Assembly: GCA_003501365.1 (NCBI GenBank)
Contig: DNPP01000083.1
Location: 1-6,143, forward strand
Length of the DNA stretch: 6,143 bases
Origin: Bacillota bacterium
GTDB taxonomy: Bacteria; Bacillota; UBA4882; UBA8346
Direction of reading: 5' to 3'
The translations under genes were made by a program, and so were the position numbers. Shown one piece after another: positions 1 to 5,951 of the stretch (position 1 is its first letter; every line of letters begins with the position of its first letter). The notes under the pieces were generated by a model. The model was not told where the DNA came from, ran no database searches, and saw only the letters and a list, made by a program, of their open reading frames with translations.

Positions 1-690
1 AATAATCCGGTTGAGATACAAAACGGCATATTCTTCAAACATTTTCGGCCCCAAGATCTCCCCCGTGGCGGTCGGATCACCGATTGCAATAAAGGAAGCT
101 CCGCTCTCCACCAGTTTTTCGGCATACATGATCAAAAAATCACTCACATACTCAATGGCTCGGTGGGCATTCTCCCGGTCCTTACGCAGTTCCTTTAAAA
201 AAGTAATCGGATCAACGATGGACGCAGTTGTACTGATCGGCCCAGTTAGACTGCCGATCACCGGAATATCCGGATGATTCCCGGCCAAGACCGAACAGGC
301 CTCAGCCACAGTATTCAAGCGGCCCGATTCTTTCAATACGGACAAGTCCCGGTACTCCACTTGACTAACGGAAGGAAAGACTTCTTTAGCGATCTTCGGT
401 TCACAAGTGAGTGAACCGAAATTGATCTCGCTCCCCAAGATCTCAGCTTCCACAGTCATGCAAAACGGTAGTCCCAAATCCTCAAATCCGGTCTTTTGGC
501 AGACTGCTTCTGAAAGATCGGCCATTAAACCCTTTTCATGATGCGCTGCAGGCAATGTGCTGCCTGACTGCTCCATCACATCGACAATGGCTGCATTCAT
601 CATACCCCCTGTGCAAATCACCGGAGGCCGGTCGACTTTTTTATGTTGCAATACCCGATATAACCGCTCCTTAGGACTGAGATCATTCAT
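1..690 (-). CDS. MtaA/CmuA-family methyltransferase (uroporphyrinogen decarboxylase fold), 3' end cut by window
   Basis: Partial gene: 230 N-terminal codons are open from ATG at 690-688 to the window edge. It resembles methylcobamide:coenzyme M methyltransferases (MtaA/MtbA/CmuA), which take a methyl group from a corrinoid protein and pass it to a thiol. Visible marks are the N-terminal SPKERLYRVL...VDRPPV motif (residues 5-24), PFCMTVEAE (about 75-83), GSLTGPIS (about 146-153) and IAIGDPTATGEILGPKMFEEY (about 201-221), all typical of this branch. The C-terminal zinc-binding His/Cys region would lie outside the window, so catalytic competence cannot be judged. The start overlaps the stop of the upstream corrinoid gene by 8 nt (ATGAATGA), with AAAGGAG 12 nt ahead, so translational coupling is likely. 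An in-frame TTG at 702-700 abuts the Shine-Dalgarno and is unlikely as start. Coenzyme M is uncommon in bacteria, so the real methyl acceptor is open. Family call firm, substrate unknown. Confidence 0.88.
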   Translation of the reverse strand, partial: MNDLSPKERLYRVLQHKKVDRPPVICTGGMMNAAIVDVMEQSGSTLPAAHHEKGLMADLSEAVCQKTGFEDLGLPFCMTVEAEILGSEINFGSLTCEPKIAKEVFPSVSQVEYRDLSVLKESGRLNTVAEACSVLAGNHPDIPVIGSLTGPISTTASIVDPITFLKELRKDRENAHRAIEYVSDFLIMYAEKLVESGASFIAIGDPTATGEILGPKMFEEYAVLYLNRII

Positions 691-1351
691 GAACGATGGC
701 AACTCCTTTAACTAATCGTCGGGCCAATCTGGCGGCTTCCGCCGCGTCTTTGGAATAACCATCGGCGCCGATCCGGTCAGCAAAGCTCTGAGAAATCGGA
801 CCTCCACCCACCATAACCGCGAATTGATCCCGGATATTTTCTTGTTGTAACAGGCGGATCACCTCAGCCATTCCATCCATGGTCGTGGTCATCAGGGTTG
901 ACATGGCAATGATCTGGGCTTTAACCTCCTTGGCCTTGGCAACAAAATCCTTAGGCGGCACGTCGCGCCCCAGGTCATAAATTTCAAATCCCGCAGTTTC
1001 GAGCATAATCTTGACCAGATTCTTTCCGATATCATGCGTGTCGCCCTCAACTACTCCGATGACTACGCGATGTTTTTCGGTCTGATCCTCGATCGTAAGA
1101 TGAGGTTTCAAGATATCCAGCCCGGCATACATGGCATCGGAACACATTAAAAGCTCAGGGATAAAATATTCTTCCTCCTCAAAAAGCTTTCCAGCCCGAT
1201 CCATGCCGTCCGCCAAACCCTTTTCTATGGCTTGATACGTATCATGTTGTTCTTTTACAACTTCTTTGGCGAGCGAGACCGTACTCTCTTCATCCATCTC
1301 TACGACCGCATCGGATAATCCTTTTAATAATTCTTGCTGGTTCTTTCCCAT
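683..1351 (-). CDS. Corrinoid (methylcobamide) protein of a methyltransferase system, MtaC/MtbC/MttC type
   Basis: A 222-residue cytosolic cobamide-carrying protein that shuttles a methyl group between a substrate-specific methyltransferase and an acceptor methyltransferase. Two domains are visible: an N-terminal helical cap (about 1-90, with EEEYFIPELLMCSDAM at 58-73) and a Rossmann-like B12-binding domain (about 95-215). The B12 signature GDTHDIG spans 103-109, with His106 the expected lower axial cobalt ligand; the supporting motifs STL (151-153) and VGGGP (181-185) are also present. The length matches the usual 205-225 residues. ATG at 1351-1349 follows a strong GGGAGGTGA (1356-1364) at ideal spacing. 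The gene overlaps the downstream MtaA-like gene by 8 nt, so the two are co-translated partners. Nothing in the protein tells which methyl donor (methanol, methylamines, glycine betaine, methoxylated compound) is used; the donor-specific methyltransferase is not in the window. Confidence 0.93.
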   Translation of the reverse strand: MGKNQQELLKGLSDAVVEMDEESTVSLAKEVVKEQHDTYQAIEKGLADGMDRAGKLFEEEEYFIPELLMCSDAMYAGLDILKPHLTIEDQTEKHRVVIGVVEGDTHDIGKNLVKIMLETAGFEIYDLGRDVPPKDFVAKAKEVKAQIIAMSTLMTTTMDGMAEVIRLLQQENIRDQFAVMVGGGPISQSFADRIGADGYSKDAAEAARLARRLVKGVAIVHE

Positions 1352-1355
1352 GATT

Positions 1356-1405
1356 TCACCTCCCGTTTTATTATAGTATACTTATCTGTTTAATATGAAT
1401 TGCAA
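1356..1405 (-). promoter_or_regulatory. Weak candidate promoter and ribosome-binding site of the corrinoid-methyltransferase pair
   Basis: The minus strand carries TTGCAA (1405-1400) and TATACT (1380-1375) with 19 nt between them, plus a strong GGGAGGTGA ribosome-binding site at 1364-1356. The spacing is longer than the usual 17 and the -35 box matches only 4 of 6 bases, so the promoter part is tentative. A perfect TATAAT also exists at 1375-1370, but it would start the transcript inside the ribosome-binding site. Readthrough from the hydrolase gene is the alternative, since no clear terminator separates them. Confidence 0.3.
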
Positions 1406-1425
1406 GTAATAAAAAATAATTTTAA

Positions 1426-1452
1426 ATATCAAGCGCTACATACCATATCAAG
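1426..1452. repeat. 8-bp direct repeat upstream of the corrinoid gene
   Basis: ATATCAAG occurs at 1426-1433 and again at 1445-1452, 19 bp start to start, in the 116-bp gap between the hydrolase stop and the corrinoid start. It could be a two-site operator for the methyltransferase genes, but AT-rich spacers yield such repeats by chance. Confidence 0.3.
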
Positions 1453-1467
1453 TCAAAAGAGGTTTTA

Positions 1468-2412
1468 TTAAGCTTGTTCACCAATTGATTCACATTCCGC
1501 CCCCTCCGCCAAAAAATCGATTATACGGCGGTTAACAAGCTCCGGGCATTCATATTGGGGAACATGGCCGGCTTTTTCAACCCATAAAAAATCAGGCTTT
1601 AAAATTCGATAGAGTTTAGTAGCTCCACTGGATGCGAGCGTGCGATCCTCGGCGCCCCAGATCAGTAAAACCTGTTTACCTTGGTCTTTGACCCTCCAAT
1701 AGTCGGGGCTTGGATCTTGGCTTAAAAAGCAGCGTAGGGTGGAGAGTAATGCCCTGCCAAAACCTTTAAAAGACATCTGTTCCCGAAAAAGTTCAGGCCA
1801 ATTTGCAAAACTCTGCGGCTGGTAGAAATCATTTAATTGCTTGCGGGGTGAAGCCGGGACAAAGAAACTCCTGGCGAGATACTCGCCAATACCCGGCTTT
1901 CCCAAGAGACCAATCTCCATCTGCTCACAGAGCGGATCAATCAAGATTATTTTCCCCACCCGCGCCGGAAAATCGGCGCTAAATGCAACGGCAATTGCGC
2001 CGCCCATCGAATTGCCAACCACATTAACAGGCTGCTTTATTGCCAATGAGTCAAGTAATTCCATCAACTGATTCACAAAAAGGGTCCGATTATATGTAAC
2101 CTTGGGCCGGTCTGATAATCCCCGTCCATAGATGTCATAACGAATTACCCGGAACCCAGCCCGCGCCAGTGCATTAAAATTCCGATCCCACATGTAATAA
2201 GGTACCGAAAATCCATGAATGAAGACAATAACCTGTCCATTTACGGGTCCGGCGATATCATAATGAGTATATCCTTTCGAAAGTAAAATAAATTTTCCGG
2301 AGGCTTTATCCCGAACAGCAGGGGTAATCTCAGCATGCTCCGTGCGACGGATTTGAGGTAAAAAAACGGCAATGGCTAGCAATGAAAAAAATGGGATCAT
2401 GATAAAACTCAT
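1468..2412 (-). CDS. Alpha/beta hydrolase with N-terminal membrane anchor
   Basis: A 314-residue alpha/beta-hydrolase-fold protein with a complete-looking catalytic set. HG of the oxyanion loop is at 66-67 (FIHGFS), the nucleophile elbow GNSMGG is at 133-138 with Ser135, the acid is probably Asp256 (WGAEDR), and His283 lies in AGHVPQYE. A cap region lies between about 160 and 235. Residues 3-19 (FIMIPFFSLLAIAVFLP) are hydrophobic and followed by IRR, so the protein is probably tethered to the membrane by an N-terminal segment, or less likely secreted. ATG at 2412-2410 has TGAGG 10 nt upstream; a second ATG at codon 5 has no ribosome-binding site and would cut into the hydrophobic segment. The gene has its own promoter and is divergent from the DUF2284 gene. 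Substrate cannot be told: esterase, lipase-like or C-C hydrolase are all possible. No sequence link to the methyltransferase genes beyond shared strand. Confidence 0.9.
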   Translation of the reverse strand: MSFIMIPFFSLLAIAVFLPQIRRTEHAEITPAVRDKASGKFILLSKGYTHYDIAGPVNGQVIVFIHGFSVPYYMWDRNFNALARAGFRVIRYDIYGRGLSDRPKVTYNRTLFVNQLMELLDSLAIKQPVNVVGNSMGGAIAVAFSADFPARVGKIILIDPLCEQMEIGLLGKPGIGEYLARSFFVPASPRKQLNDFYQPQSFANWPELFREQMSFKGFGRALLSTLRCFLSQDPSPDYWRVKDQGKQVLLIWGAEDRTLASSGATKLYRILKPDFLWVEKAGHVPQYECPELVNRRIIDFLAEGAECESIGEQA

Positions 2413-2484
2413 CTATATGATGCCTCACATTCTTGAAAAAAGTGGTTAATCAAATAAATCTAGTATTCCTATCAATTTACTTAT

Positions 2485-2513
2485 ATATTAACATAAGCCT
2501 TTTGGATTGTCAA
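2485..2513 (-). promoter_or_regulatory. Sigma-A-type promoter of the hydrolase gene
   Basis: On the minus strand a perfect TTGACA (2513-2508) is followed, after exactly 17 nt, by TAATAT (2490-2485), preceded by TG one base upstream, giving an extended -10. Transcription would start near 2478, leaving a leader of roughly 65 nt before the ATG at 2412. Confidence 0.75.
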
Positions 2514-2571
2514 TTATTTCCGCTACCGAAATAAATAATTATAACTGATTTAAATTTCTTTACCGATTAAT

Positions 2572-2581
2572 ACCATATGGT
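2572..2581. promoter_or_regulatory. Palindrome ACCATATGGT, possible operator
   Basis: A perfect 10-bp inverted repeat lies just upstream of the extended -10 box of the DUF2284 promoter, in what would be the -35/-10 spacer. A repressor bound there would block polymerase. No known regulator motif is recognised, and 10 bp is short for a site, so this is suggestive only. Confidence 0.35.
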
Positions 2582-2583
2582 TA

Positions 2584-2615
2584 TGTTATAATGGGGTAAA
2601 AATCTAAAGAAGGTG
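2584..2615 (+). promoter_or_regulatory. Extended -10 promoter and ribosome-binding site of the DUF2284 gene
   Basis: TGTTATAAT at 2584-2592 is a perfect extended -10 (TGN followed by TATAAT). No good -35 is present at 16-18 nt spacing, which fits an extended -10 promoter. Transcription would start near 2599. AGAAGGTG at 2608-2615 is the ribosome-binding site, 5 nt from the ATG at 2621. Confidence 0.65.
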
Positions 2616-2620
2616 TAGTT

Positions 2621-3124
2621 ATGCAACCTAATGAGCGCGAGTTAGCTTTAAAAATGGGCGCTGATGATGCAGTGCTTTTTAAGATTTCCGATATTGAATT
2701 TGATCCCCGTACTATTTTGAAGTGTATGTTTGGTTGTGCAGATTGGGGCAAAGGCCATACCTGCCCTTCACGGCCCGGTTCGTTAATGCCGTGGGAATAT
2801 CAACAGATTTTCTCCAAATATTCATGGGGAGTGATCATCCATTCCACCGATAAAAAGATCTCCCAGCAGGTTTCTTTGGCCCTCGAAAGTCAAGCCTTTG
2901 TGGATGGGTTTTATTTTGCATTTTCTTTATGTGATTGCGCTTTATGTGCTGAATGCGCCGGTTTAAAAGACAAACCTTGTCTCAATCCTAAAAAAGCCCG
3001 TCCGGCTTTCCATAGTGTGGGAATCGATGTTTTTAAAACCGTCCGCAAATTCCGGCTACCTATTGAAACATTAAAAGATCGGGAGCAAACTCAAAATTGG
3101 TATTCGGCGGTATTCATCGAGTAA
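2621..3124 (+). CDS. DUF2284 cysteine-rich predicted metal-binding protein
   Basis: A 167-residue soluble protein of the DUF2284 family, found mainly in anaerobes and predicted to bind metal; no reaction is established as far as I know. Eight cysteines form two clusters. The first is C35, C39 and C48, inside a C-x3-C-x2-W-x-KG-x-TCPS pattern. The second is C104, C106, C109, C112 and C120, followed by NPKKARPAFHSVGIDVFKTVRK (121-142), a region typical of the family. This arrangement would suit one or two Fe-S clusters. No signal peptide or membrane segment is seen. ATG at 2621 has a good ribosome-binding site and its own extended -10 promoter, and the length is close to the family norm. The gene is divergent from the hydrolase and converges on the DUF2325 gene with only 11 bp between the stops, so the two messages probably overlap at their 3' ends. 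Family assignment from recognised motifs. Confidence 0.85.
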   Translation: MQPNERELALKMGADDAVLFKISDIEFDPRTILKCMFGCADWGKGHTCPSRPGSLMPWEYQQIFSKYSWGVIIHSTDKKISQQVSLALESQAFVDGFYFAFSLCDCALCAECAGLKDKPCLNPKKARPAFHSVGIDVFKTVRKFRLPIETLKDREQTQNWYSAVFIE

Positions 3125-3135
3125 AACACATCTCA

Positions 3136-3408
3136 TCATGCCAACAAACCGTCGGGTTTGTGAGAAAGGGCGCGTTTGCTGTAGATAACCGGTATCCCGG
3201 CTTTGTTGGCTTGTTTTTTGATGTTCCCCATCAAGGGATGATTAATGAAGTCGTAGAATACGATGATCTTTTCCACTCTTTTGGGGATACATCTATTAAC
3301 ACACGTTTTGCAACGGCCCGTCCAATGAATAATTTCCTGTGCTCCTTCGCGGCATAATTGTTCATGAATATTCCCCAATCGGTCGGCGCCTACAACCAGA
3401 ATAACCAA
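3136..3408 (-). CDS. DUF2325 small protein with CX2CX3C motif
   Basis: A 90-residue protein of the DUF2325 family; function unknown. The N-terminal VILVVGADRLGNI (2-14) looks like a Rossmann-type strand-loop-helix. The family hallmarks EIIHWTGR (25-32), IVFYDFINH (49-57) and GIPVIYSKRA (71-80) follow. Cysteines at 19, 33, 36 and 40 are notable: C33-x2-C36-x3-C40 sits just after the conserved TGR and could hold a metal or Fe-S cluster. The frame opens further upstream to a TTG at 3432, but the very strong ribosome-binding site (GGAGGGAG, complement of 3413-3420) lies inside that extension and points to TTG at 3408-3406, which also gives the usual family N-terminus. It has its own promoter about 90-115 bp upstream. 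It is convergent with the DUF2284 gene; the last codons hold a hairpin shared with that gene's downstream region. Confidence 0.85.
   Translation of the reverse strand: MVILVVGADRLGNIHEQLCREGAQEIIHWTGRCKTCVNRCIPKRVEKIIVFYDFINHPLMGNIKKQANKAGIPVIYSKRALSHKPDGLLA
3144..3161. terminator. Hairpin at the convergent gene junction, possible weak bidirectional terminator
   Basis: ACAAACC (3144-3150) and GGTTTGT (3155-3161) pair perfectly around a GTCG tetraloop. The stem starts 20 nt past the DUF2284 stop and lies within the last codons of DUF2325. Neither strand has a clean U-tract right after the stem, so it is not a textbook intrinsic terminator; it might act as a weak terminator or as a 3'-end stabilising hairpin for both messages. 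Confidence 0.35.
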
Positions 3409-3412
3409 TTCT

Positions 3413-3420
3413 CTCCCTCC
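3413..3420 (-). promoter_or_regulatory. Ribosome-binding site that fixes the DUF2325 start
   Basis: The minus strand reads GGAGGGAG here, 4 nt ahead of TTG at 3408 (8 nt counted from the GGAGG core). Because this site lies downstream of the alternative in-frame TTG at 3432, it argues for the shorter 90-residue protein. Confidence 0.75.
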
Positions 3421-3494
3421 CCAAAAAACCAAATATAATCAAGTGTTTACTTTCAATTATAAGTTATTCTATCGGAATTATTATATTTAATGAA

Positions 3495-3523
3495 ATTTTA
3501 TTCTAGTCCACTAAAATTGTCAA
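3495..3523 (-). promoter_or_regulatory. Sigma-A-type promoter of the DUF2325 gene
   Basis: On the minus strand a perfect TTGACA (3523-3518) is followed after exactly 17 nt by TAAAAT (3500-3495, 5 of 6 matches). Transcription would begin near 3488, giving a leader of about 80 nt. The rest of the 235-bp gap 3409-3643 is AT-rich; I see no terminator for the upstream DUF6125 gene and no further gene there. Confidence 0.75.
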
Positions 3524-3643
3524 GTTATGAATTCAAAATTGGTTATTTGATTAATTTGAAAAATGAGCCATCATAATTTGAGAAACAGGTAGTGCAGGCG
3601 GTTGCTTTTAATAATAATTGAGAATACCCAAAGTCATAATTGA

Positions 3644-4144
3644 TTAAATCCAAAACTCCCAGGCGCAATAATACTCTTGCGGATGCTCATCCGGCGGACA
3701 ATTAAGGCACCGCACTAGAATCCGGGGATCGATTCTCTGAGCAAAACCGGTGTATTCCACCACGCCTACGGACTTACAAGGAAAATCCGGCATGCCTTTG
3801 CGATTTCGCGCCGACTGCACCCGGCATTCGTTCATGCGCAATATGATTCGATTGTCGGCTACATCGATTATCTCTTGTTTGTGGATAAACGCATGTAACC
3901 TCAGACTAAGCGCTTCTTTGAGTACCGGAATACCACCGCCTGTCGGCAAGTGAAAAAGTTTGAGAATTCGCTCGGCTTCCAGCGGAGCAAATCTTTCCCA
4001 AGCGGCGGCATCCATTTTAATGGCAGCATCCATGCCATATTCTTTTTCAATGGCTTGAAACCAAAGTCCGTCATGGGCTAACCAGCGTTTGGCCAAGTCT
4101 TGCATCAGTTCAAAATACATTTCCGTGCCATTTAATTTCGCCAA
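3644..4144 (-). CDS. DUF6125 family protein (start uncertain: TTG 4144 or CTG 4168)
   Basis: A 166-residue soluble protein resembling the DUF6125 family of anaerobes, whose members are sometimes labelled as an aminothiazoline-carboxylate hydrolase-like protein; its function is not known to me. Conserved-looking blocks are DLAKRWLAHDGLWFQAIEKEYG (16-37), the middle LRMNECRVQSARNRKG (102-117), DFPCKSVGVVEY (120-131) and the C-terminal RCLNCPPDEHPQEYYCAWEF (145-164). Cysteines at 107, 123, 146, 149 and 160, including a CX2C, would suit metal binding. No membrane segment is seen. There is no ATG at the natural N-terminus. TTG at 4144 has no ribosome-binding site, whereas AGGGGG at 4176-4181 on the minus strand is 7 nt ahead of an in-frame CTG (4168-4166), which would add eight residues (174 in total). 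It lies 70 nt after the CoA-disulfide reductase stop on the same strand, with no terminator between, so an operon is likely. Confidence 0.8.
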   Translation of the reverse strand: MAKLNGTEMYFELMQDLAKRWLAHDGLWFQAIEKEYGMDAAIKMDAAAWERFAPLEAERILKLFHLPTGGGIPVLKEALSLRLHAFIHKQEIIDVADNRIILRMNECRVQSARNRKGMPDFPCKSVGVVEYTGFAQRIDPRILVRCLNCPPDEHPQEYYCAWEFWI

Positions 4145-4175
4145 AATTTGCTGCGGTTGTTTTTCCAGCGGATTT

Positions 4176-4181
4176 CCCCCT
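4176..4181 (-). promoter_or_regulatory. Ribosome-binding site upstream of DUF6125
   Basis: The minus strand reads AGGGGG (5 of 6 to AGGAGG). It is 7 nt from CTG at 4168 but about 31 nt from the TTG at 4144, so it supports a CTG start, or internal re-initiation following the reductase gene. Confidence 0.5.
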
Positions 4182-4190
4182 TTTTGTTTA

Positions 4191-4213
4191 CATCAAAATA
4201 ATCATCAAAATAA
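4191..4213. repeat. Two-copy tandem 11-bp repeat between reductase and DUF6125 genes
   Basis: CATCAAAATAA occurs at 4191-4201 and 4203-4213, a 12-bp period, directly after the stop codon of the reductase gene. It has no coding role. It may be a slippage duplication or a small regulatory site between the two genes. Confidence 0.6.
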
Positions 4214-4214
4214 C

Positions 4215-5933
4215 TTAAATCGGTTTAATCAAATCGTTATTGGTAACCGTCTCATTCTCATAGATATCTTCATTGGCTTGTTTTTGAACCGCCAACTGGT
4301 ATGTCTTATAACCACCGCTTAAATTCTTAACTTTGGTATAGCCATGCTGCAGCAAGATCCGGGTGGCGATATAGCCACGCAATCCAATTTGACAAAAGAG
4401 ATAGATTTCCTTATCCTGCGGCACTTCGGCCAGTCGTTCCCGCAAATTATCTACCGGGATATTGATTGCTCCCGGAATGCTTCCCTGGCGAAATTCACCG
4501 GGAGTCCGCACATCCAATAAAAAGATCGTATGTAAATCCAAAGTTGCGACCGCATCCCAATGAAAGACCGGATGAGTGCCTTTTAAAATATTGGCTGCGG
4601 TATAGCCGGCAATATTAACCGGATCTTTGGCGGATGAATACATCGGCGCATAGGCTAATTCCAAACTTTCAAGCCCGTGAACGGTCATTCCCGCCCTGAT
4701 GGCAGTGGCAATGATATCCATCCGTTTATCGGCTCCCTCATAACCGATTATCTGGGCTCCCAGAATCTTACCATCGGGTTTGGAAAACAACAATTTAATA
4801 GCCATCGGAATCGCTCCCGGATAGTAACCGGCATGGGATGGCGAGTGCGTAAATGATTTTTCGTAAACAATATTTTTCCGTTGTAATCCTTTTTCATTGT
4901 TTCCGGTGACGGCTACCGTAAGATCAAAAACTTTAACAATTGCCGTGCCTTGGGTACCGGCATACTTTTCAGTCGCCCCGCAAATATTATTGGCTGCAAT
5001 CCGGCCTTGTTTATTGGCCGGGCCGGCCAGAGGAATTAAAGTCTGCGCCCCGGTCACAAAGTCATTCACTTCAATTGCATCTCCGACGGCATAAATATCG
5101 GGGTTTGAAGTTTTTAGATAATCATTGACTAAAATTCCACCATGAGGTCCGATATCAAGCCCGGCATCCATTGCAATTTTCGTATCGGGCTTAATGCCGA
5201 TACTTAAAATAACCATATCCGCTTTGATTCTTCTGCCGCTGCCAAGCTGAACCAATACCAAATCCTGATGGTCTTCGAAAGATTGCACCGCATCCTTCAA
5301 GTAAAACTCGACTCCTTTGGTCTTCAGATGCTGATGAACGATGGCGGCCATTTCATAATCAAGCGGCGCAATGACGTGATCGGCAACATCCACAATGGTT
5401 ACTTTAACCCCTTTAAGATGCAGGTTTTCAGCCATTTCCAAACCAATAAAGCCGGCTCCGACTACTACCGCCCTTTTCGGTTTTTGCTTTTCAACAATAT
5501 CCTTAATTCGAAAAGTATCGGGCACATTACGTAAAGTAAAAATCCGCTTAGAATTGATTCCCGGTAGATTAGGCCGAATCGGGTCCGCTCCCGGAGCCAG
5601 GATCAATTTATCATAGCTTTCGGTATAGGTTTCTCCCTTCAATTTATCGAGAACTTCTACCTGTTTGGCATCAGGCATAATCTTGACTACTTCGGAATTG
5701 ATCCGAACATCAATCCGAAAACGCTGCCACATACTCTCCGGCGTCTGTAATAACAAGTCGTCTTTTTCCGGGATGATATCACTAATATGATACGGCAATC
5801 CGCAATTGGCGTAAGAAATATACTCTCCTTTTTCAAAGATAATGATTTCTGCGTCCTCATTTATCCTGCGCAACCGGGCTGCAGCTGTTGCTCCCCCTGC
5901 CACTCCACCTACAATTAAAACTTTCAAATTCAT
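4215..5933 (-). CDS. CoA-disulfide (persulfide) reductase fused to a C-terminal rhodanese domain
   Basis: A 572-residue cytosolic flavoprotein. Members of this fusion family use NAD(P)H and FAD to reduce CoA disulfide, CoA persulfide or polysulfide, with the rhodanese domain handling sulfane sulfur. FAD binding is shown by GGVAGG (9-14) and YAVGDA (281-286); NAD(P)H binding by GAGFIGLEMAEN (159-170). The single redox cysteine Cys44 sits in NCGLPY, as in CoA-disulfide reductases, not as a CX4C disulfide pair. The dimerisation domain (about 330-450) has YAPMYSSAKDP (428-438). The rhodanese domain (about 460-550) has the active loop CQIGLR with Cys514, so both catalytic cysteines are intact. ATG at 5933-5931 is chosen because GAGGAGG (complement of 5941-5947) is 7 nt away; the in-frame TTG at 5939 nearly touches it. 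The gene starts 18 nt after the permease stop, so they are co-transcribed. Exact substrate is inferred from the family. Confidence 0.95.
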   Translation of the reverse strand: MNLKVLIVGGVAGGATAAARLRRINEDAEIIIFEKGEYISYANCGLPYHISDIIPEKDDLLLQTPESMWQRFRIDVRINSEVVKIMPDAKQVEVLDKLKGETYTESYDKLILAPGADPIRPNLPGINSKRIFTLRNVPDTFRIKDIVEKQKPKRAVVVGAGFIGLEMAENLHLKGVKVTIVDVADHVIAPLDYEMAAIVHQHLKTKGVEFYLKDAVQSFEDHQDLVLVQLGSGRRIKADMVILSIGIKPDTKIAMDAGLDIGPHGGILVNDYLKTSNPDIYAVGDAIEVNDFVTGAQTLIPLAGPANKQGRIAANNICGATEKYAGTQGTAIVKVFDLTVAVTGNNEKGLQRKNIVYEKSFTHSPSHAGYYPGAIPMAIKLLFSKPDGKILGAQIIGYEGADKRMDIIATAIRAGMTVHGLESLELAYAPMYSSAKDPVNIAGYTAANILKGTHPVFHWDAVATLDLHTIFLLDVRTPGEFRQGSIPGAINIPVDNLRERLAEVPQDKEIYLFCQIGLRGYIATRILLQHGYTKVKNLSGGYKTYQLAVQKQANEDIYENETVTNNDLIKPI

Positions 5934-5951
5934 AATCAATCCTCCTCATAC

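Noticed and set aside
11..277. 88-codon plus-strand open frame
   Set aside because: It is fully antisense to the MtaA-like gene, whose motifs are clear on the minus strand, and the peptide shows no recognisable family.
683..1351. Pyrrolysine-dependent methylamine system suggested by the corrinoid protein type
   Set aside because: No methylamine methyltransferase gene with in-frame amber codon is visible; the corrinoid family alone is not diagnostic.
1370..1375. Perfect TATAAT on the minus strand as -10 box of the corrinoid gene
   Set aside because: Transcription would begin within the ribosome-binding site, and no -35 lies at 16-18 nt.
1406..1467. Intrinsic terminator after the hydrolase gene
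   Set aside because: There is a T-rich run on the minus strand, but no GC-rich stem of useful length precedes it.
3097..3357. 86-codon plus-strand open frame overlapping the DUF2284 end
   Set aside because: It lies antisense to DUF2325, which has clear family motifs, a strong ribosome-binding site and a promoter.
3409..3432. TTG at 3432 as start of DUF2325
   Set aside because: It places the strong GGAGGGAG site within the coding region; the first eight residues are not family-like.
2445..3554. ATTTGATTAA shared in opposite orientation between the hydrolase leader (2445-2454) and the DUF2325 upstream region (3545-3554)
   Set aside because: A ten-base AT-only-like match in AT-rich spacers is expected by chance, and the two copies lie at different places relative to their promoters.
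5268..5616. Plus-strand open frames inside the reductase gene
   Set aside because: Antisense shadows of the reductase-rhodanese coding region; no family features or ribosome-binding sites.
5934..5939. TTG at 5939 as start of the reductase
   Set aside because: It is 1 nt from the GAGGAGG ribosome-binding site, whereas ATG at 5933 has ideal 7-nt spacing.
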